This document shows, in pieces, positions 1 through 12,815 of a DNA stretch of 64,000 nucleotides. Position 1 is the stretch's first letter. Each line of letters starts with the position of its first letter. Below the pieces are notes generated by a model. The model made no database searches. It was not told the origin of the DNA and saw only the letters and a list, made by a program, of their open reading frames with translations. Both the position numbers and the translations under genes were made by a program. Source of the stretch: Nemopilema nomurai (taxonomy: Eukaryota > Cnidaria > Scyphozoa > Rhizostomeae > Rhizostomatidae); assembly GCA_003864495.1 (NCBI GenBank), contig ML133383.1:579560-643559 (forward strand). Reading direction: 5' to 3'.

Positions 1-170
1 TTTATTGATTTGTATCCTAAAACAAACGATTGAAGACCGTTGTGTGCCAATCGATATTTATTTTACAATGCAAAGCAATATCGTCCTTATCTTTATCATC
101 TTCTCCAGTGTCATGGTCATTTTGGATTCTTAATTAAGCTAGAGCTTGTATTCTGTATATTTCTTGATAG

Positions 171-299
171 ACACCGGACAACTTTCGATCTATTGCTTGC
201 GGACAGACTGAAGACCAGAAGCTGCTCACAGAACAGGCCAGGCAAATAATGGCAGACGTGAAAAAGCTGAGGCAAGCCGCTCGTTCTTTGCTATTGTAG
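171..299 (+). CDS. Probable terminal coding exon of an unidentified upstream gene (partial)
   Basis: A clean acceptor (pyrimidine-rich run ending in gatag at 170) is followed by 42 open codons in phase 0 and a TAG at 297-299. The encoded tail starts TPDNFRSIACGQ and then becomes a charged amphipathic helix (EQARQIMADVKKLRQAARS) that could form a coiled coil or a helical bundle. The remaining exons would lie left of the window. I do not recognise the family. The shift from AT-rich intron to more balanced codons at the acceptor supports a real exon, but at this length a chance open frame is possible. Confidence 0.42.
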   Translation, partial: TPDNFRSIACGQTEDQKLLTEQARQIMADVKKLRQAARSLLL

Positions 300-3200
300 T
301 ATCGGGACTTTTGTATATAGACATATAGCACTCACTTTCAAAATGCGCGTTATTGATGTCGAGAGTGTTTGCTTACAGTTGCTTAGATCTTACGTATGAC
401 AGATGACAACACAAATTAAGCATCATTAATTTAGTATTTAAATTGTAGCTCTTTTTCTTGGCTATTACAAAAATGTATTAGTTGTCCAATATCAGCTAGT
501 AAAAATCATCTTTTGAGTGAGTACCTTAAGGACTAACTTTTATTGTAACACTAAATAATTAGAGAAGCCGTGTCCATGCTTGACAGATGATGGTCATTGC
601 ATATGCAATTGTTAGCAAGCTTATACTGTGTAAATGGGGTCTCTTGCTTTTGTACCTTATCTGATCAAACAACAAAATGGTAATGATAAAATACTGGGGC
701 CATCATTCGCTTTCTTGGGGATAATTTTAAAGATTATGCTAGGAGACGATTCTATTTGCTCGGATGATGTTATTGATAAAGTCTGAGTCACAACTATATT
801 GGATTTGAGCGATAATTGCTGAACCCAGAAGGATTGACCAAGACGCGATTAAGAATCTGTCACGGTTTCGACAAGTTGTAATTCTATTCGCAGACCATAA
901 ATTGGAGATTTGATTAAATTGCGGATTATTCAAATGTTTAATTAGATTACCAGGACATTTTCGAGTATATAACTAAATATACTTTGCCTAGTTATTTAGT
1001 TGATATTTGTTTCTTTCAAGATGCCTCGAGGATTCTCGCGATATTTGGCTACCCTACGTTGTCAAAACACAACTTTGCTGTCAAACGTTCACAAGTTACT
1101 CCGTAGGAGATGAGTGTATCCGAAAGTGTTGTAACCTATGCAGGGTAGAACTAAGAAATGTTGACCGTTGTTTCTAAAAATGAGTCTAAAAGCCACATAT
1201 TTGTGACGTCACTTGTGAATACTCTCTTACAGGCCCTTTTGCAATCCACAAGCCGCCTGGTAATCACCATTCCTTATGTTTGTTCTGAAGCTGTGTATCT
1301 TCTATACATCGTGTGAACCCCCCTGCACTGCCTGAAATTTTCTTTTTTATTGTTTGATAGCGTCTCCATTTCAGGGGTTTCTGGGGAAATGGCCTTGAGT
1401 GAGAGTTAATCATAGTTGTAGACCGTAAGTTGTAAACTTTTAGTTATTCCGTGTAAATACGTGGTATCAACTGTTAATTGATTTTGTTGTTGATTTTATG
1501 TAGAATGCTGATAATATCTTAATTATTTGGTTTGATATCGGTATGTCGATGAATACTTATAAGTACCACTACTCTTATTATTTCTATTAGATACCACATC
1601 AGTCATTGTTCCTTGTTTGCGGTGAGCTCCTCTCAATCAACATCTGTTTCATCTTCTTCATATTTCATTCAATTTGTTGACACTTTTGCCAGCAGTTTTG
1701 AAGATGAATGTTCTGTTCAGCAAAAGAGTAGACTCTTAAAAGCATAAATACTTCGAAGACTATAGAGACAATCAATGCTCAGAACAACCATGTAATTCGC
1801 TCTGTTTTGGCACAGGGCCTAGGCCCGGTAAGGAACGGTCAACCCGGTAAGGAACGGTCAACCCGGTAAGGAACGGTCAACCCGGTAAGGAACTGTCAAC
1901 CCTGTAAGGAACGGTCAAGAGTATTACAGTAACACGTAGATCATTTGCTATTAACGGCCGACAATAACGAGAAGGGTCATTACAGGTACACTTCAATATT
2001 GCAAAACTGTAACAGCAGCCACCGCATTTGTCTAATATCAATACTTTTTTATTTTTCATCTCTATTTCATGCTTAACAGCGAATGTCAACTGCTCTTGGG
2101 TGGAGGCAGCAAAAGGAACTTGCATCAAAAATATCTTCCATGCCGTATCAAACCCAATTTTCCATTTGAAAAATCTGCAACAATTCCTTTCATTTCTGTC
2201 ACCCCATTGTCACATGCAAGGACTTTCATGAACGATTTTGCTTTATTTTTATGACTTCACCAGTCTGGCATCTATCTGGCTTTTCAATTAGGTATAAATC
2301 CCTTTAATTCATCCAGTCGGCTTTGAAGTCATTTCTTATAATGCATTATTAAATTGCGCATATCAGCTTTTCCCCCTTCTTTGTAGACCCAGTCTATAAA
2401 CGGATGAAAGACCTACTTACGCCTTGGTGACATTTCAAGGTATTCGAGCTCTGTTTGTTTCCAAGCCGTGACAACTCTTAGCTCATTTACCCCTTGGAAC
2501 GGCCTAAGAGTCTTCAGCCGCCGGTAATATTGCTAGCTAGTCTTGCACACGTCGACCGTTTCACAATCCCTCAAAAGTCAGTTGTATGGCTGTAGGTTTT
2601 TCTTTGTCTTCTGAAAGTAGCCTTAGTGTTAAGAAAGAAGTGTTAGACTGTCCTAGCCTGCTGTAACAACATAATGTCTGTGTCAGATGTAATGCAGAAC
2701 AAGCGAGCAAGAAGGCTGCAAGAAACGATCGCAATGTCTTTTCTTTGAATCTTTACATCTAATTTTCACTTTCAAAAGTATGCTTGTTAATATGCAGAAT
2801 ATAAACACTGAATTATTATAATAAATTACAAGATATTGCAATGGTCATGATGATTATGATGCAGCATCTGTTTTCAAACAGTGACACGCGGAATGGATTG
2901 CAGCGCAAGAGAGCTGGAGCTAAGTGACGTCATACCGAAAGTGAACTACTCCTTTTAAGTGGACAAATGGAAGCATCTGCTACCCCTACTTCATTAAAGG
3001 AAACATGGAAATCCGTTTTTGGTTTGTTTATCTTTATTTTCTTTATTTTGCTGAATATGTTGAGAGCTTTGATTTAACTGGCAATTACAAAGATTTCTTC
3101 ACTCCACAGTCCTTAGGCACTAACTCCGCAAAATGCTTATTTCAACAAACGTTTTTAGTGTTCCATTGCAATTTTAGGCCTACCCTCGTCTTTTCAAATG

Positions 3201-3731
3201 CAGAGGCATACGGTGATCGCAAAGGCATTCGGACAGCACAAGCAATATGACTATGACTGTGAATAGTGAAGCAGAGTATTTCGGTTACAAAGTGGTGAGC
3301 AGATTTAGGAAATTAAAAACCAATGCCAATAAAATATATAAATGGCAGTCAAGAGTAACTGCTAACTGAAACCCTAACTTAATTGCATATTGAATATTAA
3401 GCTGCAGTATGACCTTCGCGTATTCTAAAACAGCTAAAATTTCTAATTGATTCCGATTGACCAACAGTTTTATCAATATCAACATCATAAGGGCTACGCC
3501 TGCTATACATACATCATGCAAGATAAATATAATTGCTCGCTGAACAGAGAACTGTACCTTTTTACGTCTGCGATTAAGCAAAACACATTCGAGTAGGCCA
3601 CGTGACAGCCAGCGAAAGGCAGCCTCGATCAGGCTTCTAATCCTCCGAACGAGGCCAGACTGATAAGAGGTCAGAGAGATAAGAAGCCGTCAGAATGAGG
3701 TTTGCGCTCCGAATACCAGCAATGGCTCCTC
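300..3731. other. Intergenic region, no gene supported
   Basis: AT-rich sequence between the left-edge exon and the 3' end of collagen-like gene A. Apart from the 19-base tandem repeat at 1824-1918 I see no supported gene. Open frames at 3005-3250 (+, hydrophobic N-terminus) and 3285-3581 (-) have no homology I recognise and no convincing splice context. The 3' UTR of gene A should lie just below 3732; TTTATT (AATAAA on the minus strand) occurs near 3034 and 3044. Confidence 0.5.
1824..1918. repeat. Tandem repeat, 5 x 19 bp
   Basis: Five adjacent 19-base copies of CCCGGTAAGGAACGGTCAA. The first three are identical, and the fourth and fifth each differ by one base. This is a short GC-richer minisatellite in intergenic DNA. 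No function is implied. Confidence 0.95.
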
Positions 3732-6700
3732 TCACGAGAACGCGCAGCAGAAATATTTGTATCGGATATCGGTTCTCTTCATTTCAACCACGAAGCCTTG
3801 CATGAATTCGGCCCCCTTGCAAAGCACGGCAATGCTGTCCATCTGGTACATGTCGTCCTGTCGAATCCATTCGGTGAAACGCGCCGCGCATGCGATCTTT
3901 CCAAGCGTGCCAGGCAATCCAGGGAGCCCGACAGGCCCTCTTGGCCCCTTTTCACCTTGCTGACCTTTCAACCCCGCTTCTCCTTTTACCCCCACTGCAC
4001 CCTGGGCACCTTCTGGACCAGATGTACCTTTCTGTCCCTGTGGCCCAATAGGCCCAGGTAGACAGTGGACTCCATTGCGTTGCACATATATAGGGCTCTC
4101 CGACAGACAGTTACCGGGCATTCCAGGGGGTCCTTGAGACCCAGTTGGCCCTATTTCACCCTAGATGCGAAAATAAATATGTTAGAAAAGCCTTTGTACT
4201 TGATCTGCTTTAAACAAGCAAAAACGTGATTACTGCTCTTTATACCTTGACAAATCTGGAAGGATAGACAGGGAAATGCGGCCAAACCTGGTCTCCTTTT
4301 ATCCCTCTAGGGCCAAAACTTCCTGGAATTCCTGCGACTCCTGGTGGTCCAATCTACAAAATAACAAAACTTTGAGGGTGCAAGATACACATGTCATTAG
4401 AAAATTTTTGTCTAGAACTTTTGCTAATGGCTTATTCAAAGCAATAAACATCGATTTCCCTTTAAAGGCATTTAATGAAACTTATAACTAATTGATCGTC
4501 TGCATAATTTTGGAGAACATGATATTTTGCTGTTTGCAAATGACTTAACTGGGGGAAACGCTTTTTGTTCCTGGGGCTGCTTTTTAGCTTATTGATTGAG
4601 GGGGGGGGGGTTATGTATTAGAAGCAAAATCTTTACATCAATATGCTTAAGATATTTCAGAATGGACAAAGAAAACTCTGTCCTCCCTAAGAAATTTCGA
4701 TTAGACCTAGGCCACCAAGCCATCACTAAGTCTGTTCTGTTGTCATTCTTTACGGCGAAATCATTGGGTTGGTCCTATTTTCATAATTTCTTATTTTAGT
4801 GGTTTTACTTTGTGATTGTGTTTTTTATTTTGCGTGAAGAGGCAAATATTTGTATGGCGCATAGTTTCTTAAGCGAGGGACCTTTCTTTGTGCATCCTAA
4901 AAAACACCATTTCTCTCTCAACGCTAATGCAATCATTCTTAATTGGAAAAAGTAAAGGTCCCATATCTTTATGAAAATAAACTTTACGCATGTCTCATGA
5001 AAAACTGCGATGCATGATTAATCTTGTTTGAAAAACACTACAGCTGTAAGTGTTTATTTGAATCTTCATTTCTGTATTTATGGGACTAGTCTGTGTTACC
5101 AACGCTTTTTGGTGGACACATTCGGACAGAACATTGCCGCAAACCTATAAGTGAGGGCAGACATGATCTCTGGAGAAGGGTAAAAAAAGACGTCTTTGTT
5201 TTCAGTCACTTACCGGTCCAGCCGATCCTTTCGCACCCACTATCCCTGGAGCTCCTGTCTCACCCTATACCGAGACAAAATGGTCGTGTTTTATGGCCTC
5301 TTCAAAATAGATTTTCATTTTCAGTGTAATATTTAAACATACATATAAAGATTTATACAACAGGCTGCTTTGCTTAATGATAATCCAATTATTAAGGTTG
5401 TTTATTTTTGGTATTTTTGTCTGCAGGAGCAAAAATGAGAGACATCAGATACTCTGTACCCATTGAGGCATTAAAAGGTACAGTCTCCCTTCCCTCTAGC
5501 TATGTAGGTCTTGAGGCTCCTTCTTCTGAACCCAATACTTGCTATTTTAATATAGACGAACGATTCTTGGAATCAATTGCAAACACGCACATACTATTCA
5601 GAAATGAATAGTTAACATCAAAATGTATGAAAGTAATTTTTGTAAAACATAGTGGCATTGGATGATTCGAGTCGAGTCGACTTTACCTTGGGTCCAGGGG
5701 GTCCAATCGGTCCTGTGCTGCCCTTTTCTCCCTTTTTGCCCCTGGGTCCTCTTCTTCTTGTCACTGTACGCTGACTTTCCTGCATAAAAAGTTTAGGCTG
5801 TGCCCGCATTACATTAACACAAGTTTAAAATCTCTATATAATAAATAGCAAGAGATTGCCATCGCAGAAGTGTATTTGAAGTATTTGCTCAGAATCTTAA
5901 AAATATTCTCAGCAATATTAGCCACCCTCGTGTCGTCTTTGTAGATGTTTGAATTTGCCAAATATCATGCATATTTCAATAAACCTTTCAAGCAAGAAGT
6001 GATATAATGTTCTGGAACATATTTACTTGACAGCTGATTATTTACTTTCAAGAACTGAATAGCGCACGAATATCGAATCAGAATAGCTGACATTTTCGGT
6101 TAGAAGCGTCCCTGTTCTTTGCTAATACTGCGAGGCCTGTGCACTGCGAGGCCTGTGCACTGCGAGGCCTGTGCACTGCGAGGCCTGTGCACTGCGAGGC
6201 CTGTACTGCGAGGCCTGTCCGCGAGGCCTGTGTCCTGCAAGGTCTGTGCTATTGAGAGATCGAATTATGTTTTTCGAAGAAATTGTCTTGCTGCGCTTAC
6301 CTTGTTGGGGAGTTTCTTAGGACAGCGCACGACGTATTCTCCATATCGAAATTCAATTTTGCACTAAAACAAAGGAGAAGTATTTATCAAAACAGCTCGT
6401 TTGATTCGCATTTCCTGTTTCTCATTAGGCAGTTTTAGCTCTTGCTGCAAACGCCTACAAAAATAAGTACTATTCTAAAAGCTTGACTGGGGGGCCAATA
6501 ATACGACATTAGTGCTATGTAAAGTACGGAACAGGGCTTTTGTGCAGTTGCAGCAAACGATATGAAATATGTCGGCCATGTGACCACAGATGGAATCGTG
6601 CAAGGGTCGTTAACTTGGAGCCTTGGGGTGCAGCATTCACTTCTTGAGGTGCAGCATTCACACCAAAACACATTCCCTTCTGATACATTCACTTAGGCAT

Positions 6701-9700
6701 GCTTGTGTTATTAGTCATCATAGGTTTGCAGCCTCGATTGGACCCAACCCAGTTCGTGACCTCGGCCTACGATGCACTCTCACCAGTGGACAAATCCTAC
6801 AGAAACGTGCCTCAGACTCTGATTCTTTAACCAATCTAGAATCGCTAATCCTCCTAATCGGGCCACGGATTAACGCCTAATAGCATATTCCATCGGCATC
6901 TTTCAAGGCAGTGATAATTAAAACTTTCATCTCCAAATACAAAAAAAGTTGATATCATTAGTGTGGATAATAACTTACTCACTTCTACGGTTATTAAATG
7001 CGATTATTCCACGATGATTTCAAAGAAAAACATCACATGAAACATCCTATATCGCTTGAAATAAACAACCAAGATCTCGCATTCCGGTATCAATCTTCAC
7101 ATCCTACCGTTAATTTGCTATTCCAAATCTTTATGGGTGGCTGTTTACATTCAACCCAGAAATGCATCCATCCTTTCATTTATTATGAAACATTAGCCCA
7201 AATCGACAAACTTCCCATCGAAGTTTTACCTACTACCAAGATCTATCCACAAAAAGTTTAGAAATCTAATCGTTGGCTCTTTGTGTACGAGCTTATCCTG
7301 GGAGTTTCGAAGCCTGTTGTCTTGGCAACAACTAGAACATCGAGTAACTGAGTCTAGACGTTAAAATACTTTAGGAAATTTCAATTCCATGAATGGAGCT
7401 AAAACAGCACTCGTATAGAAAATAGCGAGTAATCATTACAATTTTCAAAGATCAAAGGGAAAACTTGGTATATTAATATTAATGTTTCTAACATTCAGGC
7501 TTTTTTGAATATCTGAGAATCATCTCTGAAGTAAAAATTTTCAAGTATCAACTCCGTGCATTTAGCAAAAGCTATGGCGCTCGAACTAGACTAAACCCGT
7601 TTAAACTTTATAAATGTAGTTTGAAATTGAAGTGTCCTAAACTCTCAGTATTCTGTTCTCTCACTTGCCACTACCCTCTGATACATGCCTTAAAGCAAGC
7701 TGAACTCCTTTGCAATTGTTTGGTAATATATCTAGTTTCTGTTCGTAAGTACTGCAGTTTCCAAGATTAAGCACTAAACAATCAAATCCTAGAAAAATAG
7801 GACAATTAATATATTTATGATAATGTTTCTGTTTATTCATAGCGTCGATTCCTGCTCCCATTTTCCTACCCTGAAGAGATCTTTCTAGAATTCATGTGCC
7901 TCTCGTGTCTGCTGGTGAAATTGTCCTGGGCTCTTCTTAATCACCTCCTGTGTCCTTGCAAATCCAATTGTGATGTATATGAAGTTAGCTATGCTAGAAA
8001 TGTCAGAGTTCGAATAAGGGGCTTTTTCGTAGTCTATATACAAAAGTCGTCTTATAATTTTGCACTTCTTTTCACTTTGTATAAGTAAGTTTCATTCATT
8101 AAGCAACAACAGGGTCATTCATGAATCCTATATAAATGCTATAAATATATGTTTTAGCCCTAATTTTCAAATTAATTAGAATTACTTGATTTCTTTCGTC
8201 CTTGACCCCTAGCGGAATTTTAGTTTCTATAACTATGGCGGAATAAAAGTTTGTTGATGTAATTAAGTTAGACTGAGAAAAATAAAATCATTTATTAGCG
8301 CCGTCTCTCTTGACAATTTCCGTTTATTAGCCGCACTTTTCTATTTGTATAATTTTTCTAATTTGCACTTCTTTAAAAGGACAATGCAGTAGTTATCGCA
8401 ATGTGGGCGTCAGTGAAAGAGCTTTGGGGAAATGTGTGTCTCCTAGTTTTCACCCTAGACGAGGGAATGAATATACCCCATTTACTGAAGATGCATTTGA
8501 TTTTGTATCAAGTTTAAAGGAAAGGATCTTCGTAATAAACTTTTGTAATAAAGCAACTTAATTCTTCTTCAAATAACTGAAAACCGATAAATTTAATATA
8601 GTTTTGACCCTAATAAAATTACGCTGGACTTTAACCTCTGAATTTTCACGGATTTGAATTTTCAGAAAATCGTCTATTAAATTCAGTTATTTTGCTTCTT
8701 TCTTTCTTAAATCCATCTTCTTTCAAAAAGTATTCTTATAGCTAGAAGATCTCTTTTACTTTCACTAGAGGATTTCCTTTTACTTTTAGGAAGAATAATT
8801 CTCAGCTCAGTTTTCTCTTTTAAATGTCACTAGGTAGATAACTTTCTAAAACTCTCACTTCTGCAGTAGGGGCAATATAATGATGGTTGAATTGATGCTT
8901 GGTAGGGATTGGTTTATCGATGTCCCTTCGCCCTTATAAATACCACAGCCTACCTCAATAGACATTGGAATCCAGAAATAAGAGTAGATATGGGACGAGC
9001 AAATGCCGATAGCTACAACCATTTTGGGAAGCAATTGCAAAATGAATATTGCACCAGAGGCGACATGCAAGCAGTTGGGAAAATACTGTGAAGTGACAGC
9101 AAATTGGCTATCATGTTACAAAGATGCCACTGCCATCCCAAGGGCGTCCTTTAACTATGGTCCCCAGAGGTACCAAAGTTGGGTACCTCGATTTGTAAAA
9201 TAGGGGCAGTTCTTTAAGGAGCTCTTTTGAGAATAAATGAATAAGACCGCCTTTGAATATGGTTTGCATTATCGGAAGTGTTATGAAAGAAGAAGATACT
9301 TCATGTCAAATTTTTACCTTCACATGAATATCTTTTTGTGTATTTTTACGAATATTTTTACGTCGTGAGGAATTTTCTCCAGTGTGAATGCCTGACCAGA
9401 CAGACTTATTTATCAAATTGGACACCTGACGAAATTGTTCCATGTTTTTGACGTATAATTAAGATACCCATCTGCCTACTTTCAGAGAATAAATGAGCAG
9501 AACACGCGTGTTCTGTAGAGAACGAAATCCATGTTTCACGCTAACGCGATCTTGAAATCGATATATGGAAATTGCTTTAGATTTGTAATCCGTGATTTCG
9601 CTTGCTTCTCTTGCTGTACTTGTGTAACGTAAGAGGAATATTTGCCCAGCTTGTACTCAAAATTATTTGTAAAGTAATCATGTACTGCTTATCAGGAGAC

Positions 9701-11822
9701 AACAGTCCAAACCAACAGGCACAATCTTGGCTTTATGAGTCTCTTGGCTTTTCCTCTAACTCCCCCCAATCGAGCTGTATTGCATCAAACCCTGCTTTGA
9801 CAAAAACTGAGATTCCTGTTCTACCCACCAACTTGCACAGTACAACTGAAAAGTAAGGACGAAGAAAAGTACAACTTTTGAATCTTGTATCAAGGTTGAA
9901 AAGCTTGGCCCAATGATTTTTAGCACACCTTGTTCTATAGGGAAAGTCTATCGTTATATGAAATGCAACGAAACTGCTCAGAAAGAAGTTGATACGAGAT
10001 AGCTTGGCTTTTATATCAACTCAATCGTTCTTGCTTGTTAAAAATCATTAATCAAGGTTGAATATTGGCACATGTCTGAGCCTATGTTTTGATTGCAGGC
10101 GGAAGATTTTTATGAGAGAAAACATTAGAAGAGGAACTTCTTATAAAAGGTATGTCTGTATTAGCATTGTGAGTTAGCACCTTACTTGTGATCAAAGTGC
10201 TAAAAGTTTGCTACGAATATCAAAGTATTTAAAGTTGAAATTTCTTGGCATTCGTGGAAAATGAAACAAGATCCTGCCTTAACTTTTGCATAGCACCATT
10301 TCAAAAATCTTTCGACCAAAAGGGACTTCCAGGATTTTTGAGCTTTTAGTTTATAAAAAATTGCTGATTGACCAACTATGCGGCTTTAAACATCCCACTT
10401 TTAGAGATTGTTACAAGCTGAAATCGTCTCTGAAGGCTGGTTGCTTGAACTTTAAGCATCAGCGGGTATGGAAACGTTGATTCTGCGCCTTTTCTGGTAT
10501 CTGCAATGACCAGAAATTGTGTCTCCCATCTGCTTTCCAGAATTTCTTCTCCCAAGGACCATTTAGAAACGATTTGACTGTGCCGCATCCTTCATTGATT
10601 TGAAGACCTGTCTGATTATGTCGGGGGCCTTCTAATTTTGAAAATTTTCCAGCAATCTTTAACGTTTGCGCATAGCAAGCACTTTAACAATTCGGCAGGG
10701 ATCGAGCCTCATGGTAACAGTTAGTGATCCTGGCGCAAAAATTGATTAACCAGCAAATTTGCTTTACCATTTTCGTAGAGGGAAGAAAGGACATTGTGAC
10801 GTGAATATGGGATGCATTACTCAACCTTTTGTCGTCTCTGTTTTGCGTTGAGTTCTAAAAGCGCGCGTCTTAGAAGACATGATTATCCCACATAGTTCTC
10901 ACATCAAAACTGTTACATGAATGACTGTGTACATTTTTAAGAACTTAATCTGAAAATAACGCGACAAAGGCCTTCCATTTTCCCTAAACATCTCCTGCTA
11001 TTTCAAAGGCCATCTTACCAAAACTAGCGGGATCTGTTGTCCGTGCGTGAATCGTGCCTTCTTTTTTCGAAAATGTTCAAAAGCAGATCATTGTGCCCAG
11101 ATTCAATAAAAGATATTCCTTGTCTTTGAAAAACATCCGTTATCTGTTCTTTTTCTCGAGTTACTTTTGAAAAGTCTTGATTTCATTCACCCTGCTAGCC
11201 TCCGGTCCCACTGTGTATGCAGTTCATAAACCCATTTGCCTAGCCCGTCAAGTCTTTCATACATCTTTGCCCACTATGCTCTCAGAGCCCCCGTAAGTGA
11301 ATTAGGCTTTCCGGTTCTGGCAGTGTTACCCTGTATTTATTGGATCCAACTGATTACGTTTTTGGACAACTCGAAAACAAACTGATTTACGTTGAGCTTC
11401 AATGAGAGTTTCTACGTCTAGTTTCAATATGCCCGAAAATATATTTGGATGTGATTGACTTTGTTTTAATAACACTTCTTTAATTAAGAAAACGTATCTA
11501 GACTGTAAAACGAAGAGGTAATTATAGAAAGTACACAAATGAATTAAGGGACAAGAAGTCTGAGAATACTGCCTCTAGTAGTCTATTCCATTAACCATTT
11601 CCCTGTTTAATCTTTTCATGTATTGTAAAACATGTTAGGAAGTAATGCCAGCAACAGGCGAAAAGCTGAAAGAAAAACGCAGCATTTCTTAAAATGAATG
11701 ATTGCTCTTACCTTTTTTCCCTTGCCTTTCGCTTCGACTGCAGTTAGCTTTGATAGAAAGTCGAACTCTGATACAGCAAAGACGAGCATTGCAATCGAGA
11801 AAAAGATATTCTCCAACCTCAT
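3732..11822 (-). CDS. Short secreted collagen-like protein A, 6 coding exons, 270 aa
   Basis: Coding exons in transcription order: 11822-11712, 6363-6301, 5779-5687, 5264-5214, 4353-4288, 4160-3732. All junctions are GT-AG and phase 0. Residues 1 to about 31 form a signal peptide (MRLENIFFSIAMLVFAVSEF) ending near AVEA, followed by the basic KGKGKK. Exon 2 (38-58) carries two cysteines. Gly-X-Y triplets run from about 69 to 144, break at 145-163 around Cys146 and Cys161, and resume for 18 triplets to 217. The last about 53 residues form a compact tail with Cys219, Trp226, Cys242 and Cys266-Cys267 (RYKYFCC). A secreted trimeric extracellular or cuticle-like role is inferred from the collagen repeats. 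The start is the only ATG in exon 1 ahead of the hydrophobic core. Paralogue of gene B at 21258. Intron 1 is about 5.3 kb. Extra small phase-0 exons cannot be excluded. Confidence 0.85.
6129..6249. repeat. Tandem repeat, 16-bp unit, about 8 copies, in intron 2 of collagen gene A
   Basis: Four exact copies of TGCGAGGCCTGTGCAC are followed by four diverged copies of 14-15 bases. The array starts about 50 bases inside intron 2 of the minus-strand gene, just downstream of the donor of exon 2 (6301). Its GC content is much higher than its surroundings. Confidence 0.95.
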
Positions 11823-12790
11823 GGTGCTCTGATTTTCTTCCAATTAATACCCAAATCCAAGCAGTTATTAAACCTCTACCGCAATGTACTGGCACGGACA
11901 GAGCAGTTTGTTAAACGTCTCTTCGTTCCTTCCTTTATCTTATCACGACTTTAACGTGCACTCAAAAACTGACGTCCCTTTTACTGAAAACGCTGCTGTC
12001 CATAAAAACCCTCTTTTCCCTGAGCCGCGCTCCCGTCTTCTGTTAACCCGTCGATGCGCAGAGCGAATAGTCGGCTGCGATTCCGCAACAGTTGATATTA
12101 CACGCAGTCCACCATCGCCAGTTCCCAGCTCTCTTGACTCGCAGCCAATCTTCGGCCAGGCTTTTTGCTTATTCTAGGGTTCAGTGGTATCCAGCTAATT
12201 TAAGCAACGATCAGTCCCTTCGAAATTGCAAAAAGCCTCTCTTTAGCGACGACTATTATCTTTTAAGCTGGTCTCTTGCTGTTTGTTTGAAAATTCGCGT
12301 TGGGGCCTCCGTTGAACCGAGGTTTAACTCGGAAGAAGTGGTGTTATGCGTTGACTGAGAGAAAATTCCATGAAAGTTGGAGATTATTCAATGTGTTCAA
12401 TTCAGGCTTTGCTTGAAAATGAATATGGCGCATGAACTGCGAGGGTGACCTCGAATTACTTAACGCTCGTGTGACGCATTGGATCGTAGGCTGTAATAAT
12501 TTTAGCACTCAAGAGTCAAACCTTTCTTGTTGACACTGCAAATAGCGTTGTAACAATAATGAGGCCGATGGAATGGTTGTGTTCGGCAGCGCCTCTCTGA
12601 TGCGTATGATATCCTTAGGGGCTTAACACAAAGTCTGCTTTTGATAGCTGGGTTTATCTTCTCTGTGAACTCCAAGAAGATTGGGTGAGATCAAGCACTG
12701 TCTTAAAAATTATTCACCAGCCAGGGCTGAATGGTTTACTTTGTTTAGGCCTTTGAAAAATATATTTGCCTCAGCATCTAGGTCTGTTTC

Positions 12791-12815
12791 GTAGCCCTCC
12801 ACCCCCCCCCCCCTA
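12791..12815. repeat. Homopolymer C tract
   Basis: A C-rich stretch including an uninterrupted run of about a dozen C, followed by CCCC-containing copies (taagtccccctaaatg). Such tracts are frequent sites of length error in sequencing, so exact length here should not be trusted. Confidence 0.8.

Noticed and set aside
1021..1113. Short + strand frame starting MPRGF, resembling the start of a SNAG motif
   Set aside because: Only 30 codons, the match ends after five residues, and no zinc-finger exons follow.
9003..9203. Plus-strand frame with four cysteines (ATCKQLGKYCEV) in intron 1 of gene A
   Set aside because: No signal peptide, no convincing splice sites and no recognised family; AT-rich introns of this size yield such frames by chance.
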